Assembly (NCBI GenBank): GCA_000733415.1
Contig: KL662192.1
Coordinates: 108,921 to 172,920 of the forward strand
DNA from: [Leptolyngbya] sp. JSC-1
GTDB taxonomy: Bacteria; Cyanobacteriota; Cyanobacteriia; Elainellales; Elainellaceae
Direction: 5' to 3'
DNA length: 64,000 bases
Under the pieces are notes generated by a model. That model was not told the origin of the DNA and did not search any database. It saw only the letters and a list, made by a program, of their open reading frames with translations. This document shows, in pieces, positions 50,217-60,800 of this stretch. Both the position numbers and the translations under genes were made by a program. Positions within the stretch are counted from its first letter, which is position 1, and the number at the start of each line of letters is the position of its first letter.

Positions 50217-51350
50217 ATGGATGTTCTTTGGTTTTTTCCAACCCACGGCGATGGCCGTTATCTCGGAACTGCATTAGGTGGACGAGCCGTAACATCCGAT
50301 TATCTGAAGCAGTTAGCAGGAGCCGTCGATGCGCTAGGTTTTACAGGTGCGCTGTTGCCCACCGGACGTTCCTGTGAAGATGCCTGGATCACGGCTGCTT
50401 CTCTGATTCATGTGACAAAACGGATGAAGTTCTTGGTCGCCATTCGGCCAGGATTGTCTTCGCCCGGTATGGCTGCTCGCATGGCTGCCACGTTTGATCG
50501 TTTGTCTCAAGGGCGGCTGTTGATCAATGTGGTGACAGGCGGCGATCCGGTTGAGTTGGCTGGTGACGGATTGCATTTGGATCACGATGCTCGCTATGAC
50601 CTGACTGATGAGTTTCTTTCGGTTTGGCGAGAAATGATGGCGGGGGAAGTCGTGGATTACCAAGGGCAATATCTAAATGTCAAAGGCGGCAAACTGCTGT
50701 TTCCTCCCGTGCAAACGCCCTATCCACCCCTATATTTTGGTGGTTCCTCAGCTGCGGCCAAGCAAGTAGCTGCCAAGCAGGTGGATTTGTATCTAACTTG
50801 GGGAGAACCGCCTCAGCAGGTGGCCGAAAAAATTGCCTCGGTGCGACAGTTAGCGGCAGAGCAGGGTCGTACCTTGCGGTTTGGGATTCGGCTGCATGTG
50901 ATTGTGCGGGAAACCGCAGCCGAAGCTTGGGAGGCAGCAGAGCAGCTGATTAAGTATTTAGACGATGATACGATTGCAGCAGCTCAGAAAGCCCTGTCTC
51001 GCGCTGATTCGGAAGGGCAACGCCGCATGCAGCAGCTTCACAACGGTGGACGAGGTGCATTGGAGATCAGTCCTAATCTTTGGGCTGGGGTAGGATTGGT
51101 GCGCGGTGGAGCTGGAACGGCCTTGGTGGGTGATCCGGATACGGTGACAAAACGGATGTTGGAATATGGCAGTCTTGGTATTAATACATTTATTTTATCG
51201 GGTTATCCCCATCTAGAAGAAGCCTATCGGGTTGCAGAACTGCTGTTTCCAAAGCTACCCGTTGACGCGACCTTACCGCCGCCCAGCCGCCAAATGAGTC
51301 CAGTCGGTGAGGTAATTGCCAACGACCGAATTCCCACCAGCGCTAGCTGA
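50217..51350 (+). CDS. ssuD: FMNH2-dependent alkanesulfonate monooxygenase
   Basis: 377 residues, close to SsuD of E. coli. A luciferase-like TIM barrel is indicated by VLWFFPTHGDGRYLGT at the start, FLVAIRPGLSSPGMAARMAATFDRLS, INVVTGGDP and YPPLYFGGSSAAA. It releases sulfite from alkanesulfonates using reduced flavin and oxygen. ATG 50217 is chosen for AGGAG 8 bases upstream and the conserved start; the frame is open from 50142. No SsuE flavin reductase is adjacent. Confidence 0.95.
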   Translation: MDVLWFFPTHGDGRYLGTALGGRAVTSDYLKQLAGAVDALGFTGALLPTGRSCEDAWITAASLIHVTKRMKFLVAIRPGLSSPGMAARMAATFDRLSQGRLLINVVTGGDPVELAGDGLHLDHDARYDLTDEFLSVWREMMAGEVVDYQGQYLNVKGGKLLFPPVQTPYPPLYFGGSSAAAKQVAAKQVDLYLTWGEPPQQVAEKIASVRQLAAEQGRTLRFGIRLHVIVRETAAEAWEAAEQLIKYLDDDTIAAAQKALSRADSEGQRRMQQLHNGGRGALEISPNLWAGVGLVRGGAGTALVGDPDTVTKRMLEYGSLGINTFILSGYPHLEEAYRVAELLFPKLPVDATLPPPSRQMSPVGEVIANDRIPTSAS

Positions 51351-51472
51351 TTTGATCACTTGCTCAAGCTGCTCATAACTGTCTCTGCTTGATCCAAATT
51401 TGTAACTACTAACGAGGTACGTTATGGCCAGGGAATGAGAAACAAGGGCTATTGTTAGTAATAATCTAGATC

Positions 51473-51769
51473 ATGAAGCAAGCTCATCTTCGTTATACAA
51501 CTCATGTTGAGAAACAGCCTACTGCTCATCTCCGAATCCGTATTTATCTTTGTCAGCAGGAGCCAATCGTTTCTCATTTAATTTCTCAGTTTGGATTAAG
51601 CGTCAATATCAATCAAGTTGTTTTGGAGGATCGAGTTTTCCCCAGGCAGGTTGATTTAGAATTGCATGGCACCGTTGCCCAAGTTCAGCAAGGATTGGCA
51701 TACTTGGCTTCTGTAAGTTTAGCTGTGCAAGGTAAACCAAATGCGGATGGTGATAGTTGGTATTACTGA
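51473..51769 (+). CDS. NIL-domain protein
   Basis: 98 residues. The NIL fold found at the end of methionine ABC ATPases is seen alone: RIRIYLCQQEPIVSHLISQFGLSVNIN and VDLELHGTVAQVQQGLAYLAS. NIL domains are linked with sulfur compounds and methionine sensing, and free-standing copies occur near cyanobacterial sulfur genes. It follows ssuD by 120 bp on the same strand and may be co-transcribed. Confidence 0.85.
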   Translation: MKQAHLRYTTHVEKQPTAHLRIRIYLCQQEPIVSHLISQFGLSVNINQVVLEDRVFPRQVDLELHGTVAQVQQGLAYLASVSLAVQGKPNADGDSWYY

Positions 51770-51955
51770 GCGTATTCTTTGCTTCAGAGATCGTTCCCAG
51801 GGAATCGAGCTGCCAATCTTTTGATTTCAAACGGGATGTGAACCCCACAATTGCAGCCAACGGCATCAATTACCGAGTATTGAAATGCTTAGTATTATAT
51901 CAATTCAACAAACTCATCAAAGTTCAAATCACCCTTCAAAAAATAACTCCAATCC

Positions 51956-53602
51956 TCAAAAGCCTTGCTGAACGGCAGCTTCCAGCGCCCCTAAATCACC
52001 ATCCGCTGCGAAGATCTCGTCGGGTGAGGCAACGGGTACATCTCGCAGCATCACCGCAGAAACGAGCTGACGACCGCTTTCTGCTTCAATATAGCCAACA
52101 TGGGTAAGCCCGGTGATCAAGAGCCGATCGTCGGGTGTGCCGTGGATTCTACTGCCGGTTTTGGCTTGCACCTTTTCAGCAGCGGGGCTACCTTTTTGAT
52201 TGGTCGCTAGTGTGCCATCGACTCCTAAAATGGGTAACCCCTCGCGGAAGGCCGCACCGTAGGGCTGCTGGGCAACGGCGCGCAGGAAGGTAGTCATGTC
52301 GGTGGGCGTCGTGCGGTCACGTTCATCTGAACCAGCTCCATCAAACATAAAGGTACTGTTCTGAGACACTCCCAACTGGGTGATGGTTGTGATCACGGGA
52401 GCAATCCCAGCCGGACAGTCGTGATCGCCGTTTTGGACCGCCACCAGACACACCATCAGGTCTGCTGCCCGGTTATAGCTGACCTTGAGAATCACCTTAG
52501 TGAACTCAGACAGCGGCGGTGAGGTATGCTCTGCCAGTTTTTGAGCCTCTGAATAAGTAGCAGCAGGGGGCAACAGGTTAGTAGGGTTGGCTCCCGTGGC
52601 GATAGCGCTCACCGTAATGCCTGCCCGAGCGAGTGCTTGAATGAAGGCGGTTCGGGCAAAGTCAGCCGGATTGGGAATTTGCCAGATTTGGAGCGGGTTA
52701 GCATCCGCTGCGACCTGACCGCTAATTTGCACTACGCCCGGCTGCACGAGTTCGGCGTTGAGCTGAGTTTCCCCACCCGCTGGCACAATTCGGATGTCTC
52801 CGGCTCTAACGCTGTAAGCCGCGGTTTGAGGACGCCAGTCTACCGCGACCTGCTGCCCTGCCGGGGTGACGGTAATATCCAGCACGTTTTCGTTGACCCA
52901 GATCGGTGCAATTAAGCCATCGGGCCAGCCGTCAAAGGTTTCAAACAAGCGGTCGTCAATGATTACGTCGCCCTGCACCTCCCGAATGCCGGCAGCCCGC
53001 ACCTGAGCAGCGAGCTGATTCAAGGCCGCGAGCGGATCGCTGTCTTTGAGCAGGACGGGACCGGGCAACCCCGTATCGGCATAATTGTGATCGACTTCTG
53101 GCAGGCTGTTGAATGCCAGGGTACCGTCTGCCTGGTCACGTAGCCCAAAGCTAAAGTCTCCTGAGGCCACCAGCACCAAATTGCCAGTCAAAACTCCGTC
53201 TTGAATCGCTCCAATCCCATAGACAGGAGTCTGAAACCGATAGTCGGGTGTATAGGCAGCCAGAGCGGCAACGGTGCTGTAGGCTTTTAGAATTGAACCG
53301 GTGACAAACATCGTGTCGTTGGTCTGCGAAAGTAGAGTTTCACCCGTTGCCAGGTCGCTCACCTCATATCCCCAGGTGCTGTGGGTGTAGAGCGGTTTAG
53401 AAGTAATCTGGGAGATTGTATCAGTGACAGACGTGGACGGATCGAGAGAGGCCGGTGTACCCGTTATCTGTGCGTTTGCAGCCTGATTAGAACTATTAGT
53501 GATCAATATGCCGGTGAATAGAGAGAAAACAAAAGCTGCGATTGCGAACAGGATCAGACGCTTTAAACCAACAGAGATCTTGCGAATTCGGATTTTTGGC
53601 AT
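51956..53602 (-). CDS. D-alanyl-D-alanine carboxypeptidase/endopeptidase PBP4 type (DacB)
   Basis: 548 residues. An N-terminal membrane or signal segment (LILFAIAAFVFSLFTGILI) precedes the S13 penicillin-binding fold with all three motifs: SxxK as TGSILKAYS, SxN as VSYNRAADL and KTG as QAKTGSRIHG. A large insert domain lies between the first two motifs, as in DacB. It trims or cleaves peptidoglycan in the periplasm. It opens a minus-strand group of three cell-wall enzymes with the genes at 53697 and 56042. Confidence 0.93.
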   Translation of the reverse strand: MPKIRIRKISVGLKRLILFAIAAFVFSLFTGILITNSSNQAANAQITGTPASLDPSTSVTDTISQITSKPLYTHSTWGYEVSDLATGETLLSQTNDTMFVTGSILKAYSTVAALAAYTPDYRFQTPVYGIGAIQDGVLTGNLVLVASGDFSFGLRDQADGTLAFNSLPEVDHNYADTGLPGPVLLKDSDPLAALNQLAAQVRAAGIREVQGDVIIDDRLFETFDGWPDGLIAPIWVNENVLDITVTPAGQQVAVDWRPQTAAYSVRAGDIRIVPAGGETQLNAELVQPGVVQISGQVAADANPLQIWQIPNPADFARTAFIQALARAGITVSAIATGANPTNLLPPAATYSEAQKLAEHTSPPLSEFTKVILKVSYNRAADLMVCLVAVQNGDHDCPAGIAPVITTITQLGVSQNSTFMFDGAGSDERDRTTPTDMTTFLRAVAQQPYGAAFREGLPILGVDGTLATNQKGSPAAEKVQAKTGSRIHGTPDDRLLITGLTHVGYIEAESGRQLVSAVMLRDVPVASPDEIFAADGDLGALEAAVQQGF

Positions 53603-53696
53603 TTTGGAGATAGTTAGAATTCTGAGAAATTCTGAGTAATACTAGAACGTTGGTATTCAGCTAACAGGAAAGTTAACAAAATAGTTGATAGGAAAA

Positions 53697-54872
53697 TTAA
53701 CAGGGAAGGAGAGTCGGAACATGTTGCGGTGTCAGCACAGATGCAATCGCATCCCATAGCGCCGATGCAGCAGTCTTACCATTAGCACAGATATCAGAAT
53801 TTCCCAGAATCACCAGAGTGGCAGCTTTTTCTGGCATGTGATATACAACGGCGTTGTAGCCTGGTAATGTTCCTGTATGGCCAATCCAACCTTTGTTGTA
53901 GACAACTCCCATTCCGTACTTGTAATCCGCAGTATTGGGCGGTAGGGTAACCCACGTGAGACGATAGCGCTGCATTTCCTCAGAGAGCAGTCCTTCACCA
54001 GTCGCAATTGCTTTAGCGTAGATTCTCAAATCGTCGAGTGTTGAAATCAAGTTGCCCACTCCCCAACCCCAGCTCGGATTCCAGAAAGTGGCGTCTCCCT
54101 GGGTGCCGTCCAGCGTCTGTTTGGTATAGCCGTGGGCAAAAGGTTCGGGCATAGCAGCAGTTGTCGGAAAGACCGTTTGGCGTAGCTGTAAGGGCGCAAA
54201 AATCTGCTCTTGAAACACTTGCTGAAGCGGTTTTCTGGTCACCTGTTCGACTACCATCCCCAGCAGCACGGTGTTGGTATTGTTGTAATTCCATTCAGCG
54301 CCTGGATCGGATAGAGGTTCATGCTTGAATGCAATGTCAACCAGTTCACGAGGCGTCCAGGTACGCGACGGATCGCTTTTTAGCTGCTTTTGCCAGTTCT
54401 CATCAAAGGTATAGGGATAAAGCCCACTGGTCATATTAGCCAGCATTTCTAGCGTAATTTTGTCTCCATTAGGAACAAAGGGGAGGTATTTCCCCACTGA
54501 ATCGGTGGTACTCAACCGTTGTTGCTCTGCGAGTTGCAGAATAGCAGTAACCGTTGTTGTTTTCGTGACGCTACCGATACGAAAGTGGCTATTAAGGACC
54601 ATCGGAGCTTGTGTCGATAGATCGCTGGTGCCTTTTGCCGCCAGCCAGTTTCCTTGTCCCAGAATCCACACTCCAATCACAGCACCCGGAATGTTGTGGT
54701 TGGCGATGGTGCGATCAACCGCTTCGTTCAACTGCGCTTGAACCTCAGGCGGAAATTCAGCCTCCGCCCCGTCACTGCTTGAGTGCGGCGTTTGACTACC
54801 TTGAAGGTAAACAGCAGCTCCTACAGTGCCTAATCCAATCAGCAGCGATCGTCGGTTCAATTTTATATACAT
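53697..54872 (-). CDS. Serine hydrolase, beta-lactamase class C/DD-peptidase family
   Basis: 391 residues. A KLNRRSLLIGLGTVGAAVYL start suggests a Tat-like signal. Active motifs are SVTK (SxxK), YNNTN (YxN) and HTG near residue 330. It resembles D-alanyl-D-alanine carboxypeptidases of the class C fold more than resistance enzymes, but either is possible. GGGGAAAA precedes the ATG. It lies 94 bp upstream of the DacB gene in the same direction. Confidence 0.9.
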   Translation of the reverse strand: MYIKLNRRSLLIGLGTVGAAVYLQGSQTPHSSSDGAEAEFPPEVQAQLNEAVDRTIANHNIPGAVIGVWILGQGNWLAAKGTSDLSTQAPMVLNSHFRIGSVTKTTTVTAILQLAEQQRLSTTDSVGKYLPFVPNGDKITLEMLANMTSGLYPYTFDENWQKQLKSDPSRTWTPRELVDIAFKHEPLSDPGAEWNYNNTNTVLLGMVVEQVTRKPLQQVFQEQIFAPLQLRQTVFPTTAAMPEPFAHGYTKQTLDGTQGDATFWNPSWGWGVGNLISTLDDLRIYAKAIATGEGLLSEEMQRYRLTWVTLPPNTADYKYGMGVVYNKGWIGHTGTLPGYNAVVYHMPEKAATLVILGNSDICANGKTAASALWDAIASVLTPQHVPTLLPC

Positions 54873-54929
54873 CGTTTTTTCCCCAGTACTTAAGTCTCAA
54901 ATTCATCACAAACTGACTGCACAAACGAG

Positions 54930-55331
54930 CTATACTTTCCCAACCGCTGAAGCCAACCAGGCTGAAGTTGACAATTCATTCAAAAGCAAACAGAAACTGG
55001 TCGATGGGTAAGCTGTTTTGAATTTGAGCAGACGGAGTGACAGGGTATTAAGGGTTGCAAGTACAGCACTATCGCCAAGCACTTCGACTTCTTCAACGAC
55101 TGCATCACCGCTTGAGAAGTTACCCAACCACAGTTCGTAGACAAGGTGCTTGTACCCACCTGATTCGGCAAATGGAATTGGCGCATTATGAACACTCATC
55201 AGTAGCGGGCTTATGCGTTCGGCTGCGCTTACCTCACTGACAAAAAAGACTCCTGGTAATTTGGTTAATGTGATGGTGAGCACCCCGATCAGCAGCCAGC
55301 TCAGGAGTTTAGGTTGGAAACGTCCTATCAT
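54930..55331 (-). pseudogene. N-terminal fragment of an exported M23-peptidase-like protein
   Basis: The open frame gives 133 residues. A signal peptide (LLSWLLIGVLTITLTKLPGVFFVSEVSA) and the segment PLLMSVHNAPIPFAESGGYKHLVYELWLGNFSS look like the N-terminal domain found before M23 peptidases. The last 35 residues are unlike any domain, and no peptidase part follows. It is probably truncated or frameshifted. AAGGGTGATGAA precedes the ATG. Confidence 0.6.
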
Positions 55332-55489
55332 TTCATCACCCTTTGCTTTATACCCAATACTTCACTGAACGATACAGATGCCGAACCGCCCCCAGCCCCC
55401 AATCCTAGGGGAGCCGAGCCACTCAAAGTCCCCCAGGATTGGGGGATTTAGGGGGCCAGGATTTGCATCATATACAAACATATTTGGTA

Positions 55490-55620
55490 TTAGAAGCTGT
55501 TTGCAAAGAATTTCGTCGTCTGGATCCGTCCTCTGAATTCCCCACTGGTGGGAGGCTTTAAACAGCGATGGTTCGGGAAAGTCCCCCTCTGGTGGGGTTG
55601 CGTAACGATTTGACATTTTT
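55490..55620 (+). repeat. Dispersed repeat family R1, copy 2
   Basis: AGAAGCTGTTTGCAAAG, TCGTCGTCTGG, then CCCCACTGGTGGGAGGC and GTTCGGGAAAGTCCCCC. It matches copy 1 (15330-15510, opposite strand) and in part copy 3 (56940-57050). Confidence 0.65.
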
Positions 55621-55830
55621 TGTAAACTTTGAGAATATAGCTTCAGTCAAGTTCAATTCAAAGTTGATTTAGCTTAAATACGCACAGTATCGTACATGCA
55701 GTATTGATAAAGTGGTTGATACATAAGTCAACCAAACCTACTAGAGAATCTAAAGCGCGACTCTCCAACTCAGACAGAATTCGTATTACCGTACTGGTAA
55801 TGCTCTCGGACAGATACCAAATCAGAGCTA

Positions 55831-55920
55831 CAGCAATTTTCACTCATATGAGGTGAGGTGTGGGGGCAGTGCCCCGGCACTCGGTTTTTCGTACTTCACT
55901 AGCCTGAAAAAGGCTGTATG
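55831..55920 (+). repeat. Dispersed repeat family R2, copy 1
   Basis: Begins ACAGCAATTTTCAC, continues through GGTGTGGGGGCAGTGCCCC and ends GTACTTCACTAGCCTGAAAA AGGCTGTA. The second copy is at 57715-57805. Confidence 0.65.
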
Positions 55921-56041
55921 TACTATAAAGTCTTTTGCCAAAAGGCTAGTTCAACAACTGCTAATCTAGCATGTCCATCTTCAAAATTACTCTATTGATC
56001 TTGCAACTTAAGCTCCAACTTAAGCTCCAACCTAAAGACGT

Positions 56042-56866
56042 TCAACGAGCTAGCCTTCCCACAAGTTGTGCTAATTTTGCTTGTGTCATCGGCCCCACAA
56101 TGCCGTCTACATCCAATCCCTGCTCAGCTTGAAACCGTCGCACCGCCGCATCAGTTGCAACTCCAAAGTCACCATCGACTTCGATGGGCATGCCCACCTT
56201 AACTAAATCTGCTTGCAGCTTGCGGACTTGCTCACCTTTCATCCGAGGGGCCACCAACCGCAGGTAGCCCTGTTGGTCGCTGCTAAAAGCTGCTGCACTC
56301 ACTCCGGGAGAGAGAAAACTGACATGAAAATGATTGTCATGCCCTGCCCAAGGTTCAACACCTCTAATTTTAGGGTCGTTAAAGAAGACAACTCGGATAC
56401 CGAGGATAGGATTATTCAAAAATAGGTCGATAAGCTGTTGAGTACGTTCGCGGGAGTATTTAGGATGCTTCCAGGTTAGCCCAATTTCCTCATTAGTATT
56501 AGCAACCAAAGCAATATCGACATCAATGCCTCGATCATGTGAGGCGTGGGGAGGCATTGGACCACCGTTCGACAAACTGATGTCTCCGATTCCCACTCTT
56601 GGTCCATTTGGACACAATTTCTCCCATTGTGCACAGACATACTTGACTGCCTCAATCACTTCCGGGAGTCCATGACGCTCACCAGGAGTTGAATAGCAAT
56701 CGTAGCCAGGGCCAGCTTGTGGCATTTGGGCATAGACTCCTCTGAAGCCCCAGCTAAATTGTTCAACTTCAGCTTCAGTTAAACCAACTGCTGCAGTACA
56801 GGGAACTTTAGGCATAGCTGCTCTGCTGACGTTTGCGCCAGAATCAAATTCCTGAAAAGGTGTCAT
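56042..56866 (-). CDS. MepA-like murein endopeptidase with C-terminal peptidoglycan-binding domain
   Basis: 274 residues. The metallopeptidase part carries HASHDRGIDVDIALV and the terminal metal motif HDNHFHV, as in penicillin-insensitive murein endopeptidase (M74) and its LAS relatives. A peptidoglycan-binding repeat domain (VRKLQADLVKVGMPIEVDGDFGVATDAAVRRFQ) follows from about residue 205. No signal peptide is seen, so export is unclear. GGAG precedes the ATG. It is an isolated member of the cell-wall group. Confidence 0.85.
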   Translation of the reverse strand: MTPFQEFDSGANVSRAAMPKVPCTAAVGLTEAEVEQFSWGFRGVYAQMPQAGPGYDCYSTPGERHGLPEVIEAVKYVCAQWEKLCPNGPRVGIGDISLSNGGPMPPHASHDRGIDVDIALVANTNEEIGLTWKHPKYSRERTQQLIDLFLNNPILGIRVVFFNDPKIRGVEPWAGHDNHFHVSFLSPGVSAAAFSSDQQGYLRLVAPRMKGEQVRKLQADLVKVGMPIEVDGDFGVATDAAVRRFQAEQGLDVDGIVGPMTQAKLAQLVGRLAR

Positions 56867-56939
56867 TGTTCACTCCAAATTGAGGCGGTAGGTTGGGTAA
56901 TGGTAGAGCCATCCCGATGGGTATACTGCTTCAACTGGT

Positions 56940-57050
56940 CCGCCCCCTCCATCCCCAACTAATGGGGAACTCTGAACAGCAACGGCTCGGGAAAGTCTCC
57001 CAGAATGAGGGATGTAGGGAGCTTTTCAAACGGATTCTAAGCGTCGTAGT
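56940..57050 (+). repeat. Dispersed repeat family R1, copy 3
   Basis: CGGCTCGGGAAAGTCTCCC, then AGAATGAGGG and TTTTCAAACGGATTCTAAGC. Closest to copy 1. Confidence 0.65.
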
Positions 57051-57714
57051 CTAAGCGTTCATTAGATGCTAGCTTTTACATCATTATGCTAGTGATTTTT
57101 TAACATATCTTAATTCATATCTTTATTCTTTGCCTAGGCAATAGCTGGAGTAGTTCTCATTGCCGAGCGCCTTCGATTGTTTTTGAATGCAGCGTGGTTT
57201 CCTGGCTTGAGGCAATTGTAGTTTAGCGGCTCCACTGCTCCATTAATAGAGACTCGCTTAACTGCTGTGCTGCTCAGGTTGCTGCCACCAAGATCTAGGC
57301 AGATTCAACTGCAAGTTATGATGAGCTTAAGTTGCAGTCTAAGTTGCAGTGTAGGAGGGGTGATGCTGTCAACGGCCATGATAGACTGATTACATTGAGT
57401 TGAAGCTTTAATCATCAAAGTTAGGCACAGCTCACTCAAAGGATTTCACGATACATCTACCACTTTCATCTTTCATTGAATCTGGGCTATGCATCTATTC
57501 CATTAGTGCATCTGAGAGAAGTGCTGAGAGACAGTTCATCTGAAAAATAGATCGAAGAACCGCTAGCTTGAATCCCAGACTCAAGAGCGGAATCAAAGAA
57601 TCTTCGAGATGCCCTAATCACTCGGATAGATGTTTCGTTTGACTTGACCTGCTCCTCCAGAAGTTAAACCCATTCTGGCTCCTCGCTCCCATTCTCATAA
57701 TACTAACGTGCTTA

Positions 57715-57805
57715 CAGCGTTTTTCACCCACGTAAGGTATAGGGGGGTGGGGGCTGTGCCCCTGCACCCCAATTTTTGTACTTCATTAGCCTGGAAAAGG
57801 CTGTA
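57715..57805 (+). repeat. Dispersed repeat family R2, copy 2
   Basis: ACAGCGTTTTTCACCC, GGGGGCTGTGCCCCTGC and GTACTTCATTAGCCTGGAAA AGGCTGTA. It matches 55831-55920 over the whole length with scattered changes. Confidence 0.65.
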
Positions 57806-57899
57806 ATTCAGCTATTACAAAGTTGATGCATAGATTGCTATGCGCCAATTTTGATGTTTTACGACAGAACCAACCGTTGAAGATAATTGAGGGAATGAG

Positions 57900-60800
57900 A
57901 TGGTCTTTGTAAACACTAATCCAAATTACTACCGAGATGATTGTGTGCAGGAGTTAGATCCGGAGCTAGCTATCCGTTATCCAGCCAGAACTCTGATTTA
58001 TTACACAGGCGAGAATCTGAATTTAGGACAAGCCACACAAACAGGTTTCGATGAACACATCGAAGACATTAAGAGCGATCGCCACTTAACCGTGTGTGCC
58101 AAGAACATTACGCTCTATGGTTCGATTACCATTCCTCGTGGCGATGTCAAGCTGTATTGCCATAAGTTAACGGTACCAGATATCAAAGGTTTGCCTGCGG
58201 TAATGGATGTATCAGCCGGAAAACTGCCCATCCAATATCTAAACGGCGATCAGCAAAAGACCTATTCAGCTCCGCCCAACACCAGGGGTTCTGGAGCAAA
58301 GGGTATGGACGCACAAGCAATCCTGGACAGCCTAAACAAAGGGAAAGACCCCACCAAACCAGACTATCAGCGGTGGGGTCAAAATGGTGCGGACGGCGGC
58401 TCAATTACGATTATTTGCGATGAAATTGACCTGCAAGGTACGCTGACCCTGAACGCCAACGGTGGTGATGGCTACCCAGGCGTCGATGGTCAAGATGGTG
58501 CGAACGGTGCCTCTGGTAGTGATGGCTTGAAAGTAGAGGTGTGCTCTGAGGGGTATGAAGGACCAGCCTACTGTCATGATGAGTTGCGAAGTAGTCCGAC
58601 TGAAGGGAGCCAAGGTGGGGCTGGGGGTGCTGCCCTAGGTGGTGGCAGTGGTGGCGATGGAGGATCTATCAAGTTTCACTACTGCTTTGGTAGGGGTGAG
58701 CAAAACATTGCCATTCAGCTCGAATTCGGTCAACCTGGATTACCCGGGAAACCCGGTAAAGGGGGCAAACGCGGTAAAGGGGGCAAACTTTACTACAAAC
58801 CCTACGTGGGTGCCAAGAGCATTGAGTCGCAGGCGAAGCCGACGGACAGCGACCCAGATGAGTGGGCAGACAGTGGCAAAGCGCCTGAACCGGCTGAAAC
58901 AGGAGAACATGGCGCTCACATTCTGCCGTTACAGGTTGACGATTTAATTCCTCTGGGAGATGAGTGCGACAATGTCTTTTTCCTAATGTTGCTGCAATCA
59001 ATTAAATATCGTTATCTAAACTGCGATCCGCAACTGTTTCGGGGCAAAGAGATTAGTTTTCAGAGAGGCAGCAAAGAGGAATGGCAGGCAATCGGCACAG
59101 AGATTAACTGGCTAGTGAATGTGTTAAGTGACTTTCAGGCATTTGACCCAACCTGCGATGACGCTATCAAGAAGAACTTTATTCTCAACAAAGCCGTCAC
59201 ACTCCAGACTAAGTACAAGGCAAACAAAACCTTTTACAATCATTTACCATCCTGGGTGCCTAGAGAAGCTTTTGATAGCTTGAGCAAGACATTCGAGCAA
59301 AACGCTGATCTACTCGACTCGTTTGAAAAAGAATTTTTGAACCTGGCAAAGAGCTACACCGATGCCAACGCAAAGAAACTGGACAAACAACAAGTTTTGG
59401 CTCAGCTTGATGCCTCTCAACATCGCAATCAGGAAAGCTTTAAGCTGATGACAGATCTTGTCTTTACTGCAAAAGGCAAGATTGATACCGCTGTGACCGC
59501 ATACGAAGCCGCTAAGGTAGAGCTAAAAAAATCGGAGACAGCGTTACAAACTGCTATCACCAGCAAGTTTAACTGTAATTTTGACACTGTCATTAAAGCG
59601 CTTGAAATGATGGCAATGTCTCACGATGTTAAGACGGCAGCAACGATGGGGGCTGTGGAATTAGCCAACATTGTGTATGAAGGAATCACTAAAATCAAAA
59701 CCAATGATGGTCGTGATGTAGACAAAACCTATGTGATTAGCCAGCTTGCTAGCCTGGGAGATGATCTTGTCGCAGGTTTTCGCAGTCAAGCAATGGATAC
59801 CGATAGCACGATTAAACTGGACGAAAAATCCATTCATTTCATGACTCAGCTTGACAAGCTCGATGAGCAAATTGATAGCATTAGCGGCGCAGTTTCCACG
59901 GTAGAAATTAAACAAGCTATTCAGGACTTTCGCAATGCCTTAGTGTCTCGCAGCGATGCGATTATTGAGTACAACACAACAATTCTGTTAGCGGCTCAAT
60001 ATGCTCAAGAGGCTGAGAATGATGCTGCACAAATCAAGCAGTTAAACAACCAAACTCAACCATTTAATCCCCATGATGTTGAGGTTTTTTCCTACTACGC
60101 CCATCGCTATCAAGATCTAGTGGATCAAGTGCTATTTCTGATACATCAAGCGGAACGTAAATATGCATTTCTCACGCTTGGAGGACTTCCCAATCTAGAC
60201 GACTACTGGAAAAATTGGTTGAATTTGTGGGTTGATTCGGCACCCAGTGAACACAATGTTCAATCCTTTAAAGCTCAAATGACTACGCTGACGACCGAGC
60301 AGGAGAGTTACTATGGCAATCAAAATAGCCCTAACTCTCCTTTCCCCGATGAAAGTGATAACAAAGTTCGCCTGAGTTTAATTCAAGTTAAGTTGCCAGA
60401 TTCTTTGGTGAAAACACTAAAAACAAGCAACGCAGTGACATTTAAAACAGTGCCTGAAACCGCAGCTCCTAAAGCATCTAATGAGGTCATGGTATCTAAT
60501 GCACAGGATAAAGTAGACATCCGCATCACACATATTCGTCCCCATATATATGCACCAGTACTTGATGAAAACAAGAAGCCAAAAGTTGATGAAAATGGCA
60601 ATCTGATCGATTCAGGAGTTACCGCGTCAAAAAAGATAGCTATTTCTATCAAGCATCAAGGTATTAGTCGCATCCAAAGTAATACAGACATGTTTGAGTT
60701 TACTCATGACGATGTTGAGACCAGTTTTGTTCATTTCACCAATTTTAATCCACAGAAATCTGAGTATCAATCAGCAAATAGCGGGGAAGAAGGAAAATTA

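Larger units (their letters stand above)
55332..56041. other. Gene-free region rich in dispersed repeats
   Basis: Holds a CCCAATCCTAGGGG/CCCCCAGGATTGGGGG palindromic repeat (55390-55460), R1 copy 2 (55490-55620), R2 copy 1 (55831-55920) and a 12-bp tandem repeat (CTTAAGCTCCAA twice, about 56010-56033). Open frames here are repeat-derived. Confidence 0.6.
56867..57899. other. 1-kb gene-free region upstream of the large-protein pair
   Basis: R1 copy 3 is at 56940-57050 and R2 copy 2 at 57715-57805. Bases 57330-57357 hold TAAGTTGCAGTCTAAGTTGCAG, two tandem units. No gene is supported. The region may hold the promoter of the 57900 gene, but I see no clear sites. Confidence 0.5.

Noticed and set aside
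54460..54741. 93-aa open frame antisense to the class C hydrolase
   Set aside because: It is a shadow frame of a well-supported gene on the other strand.
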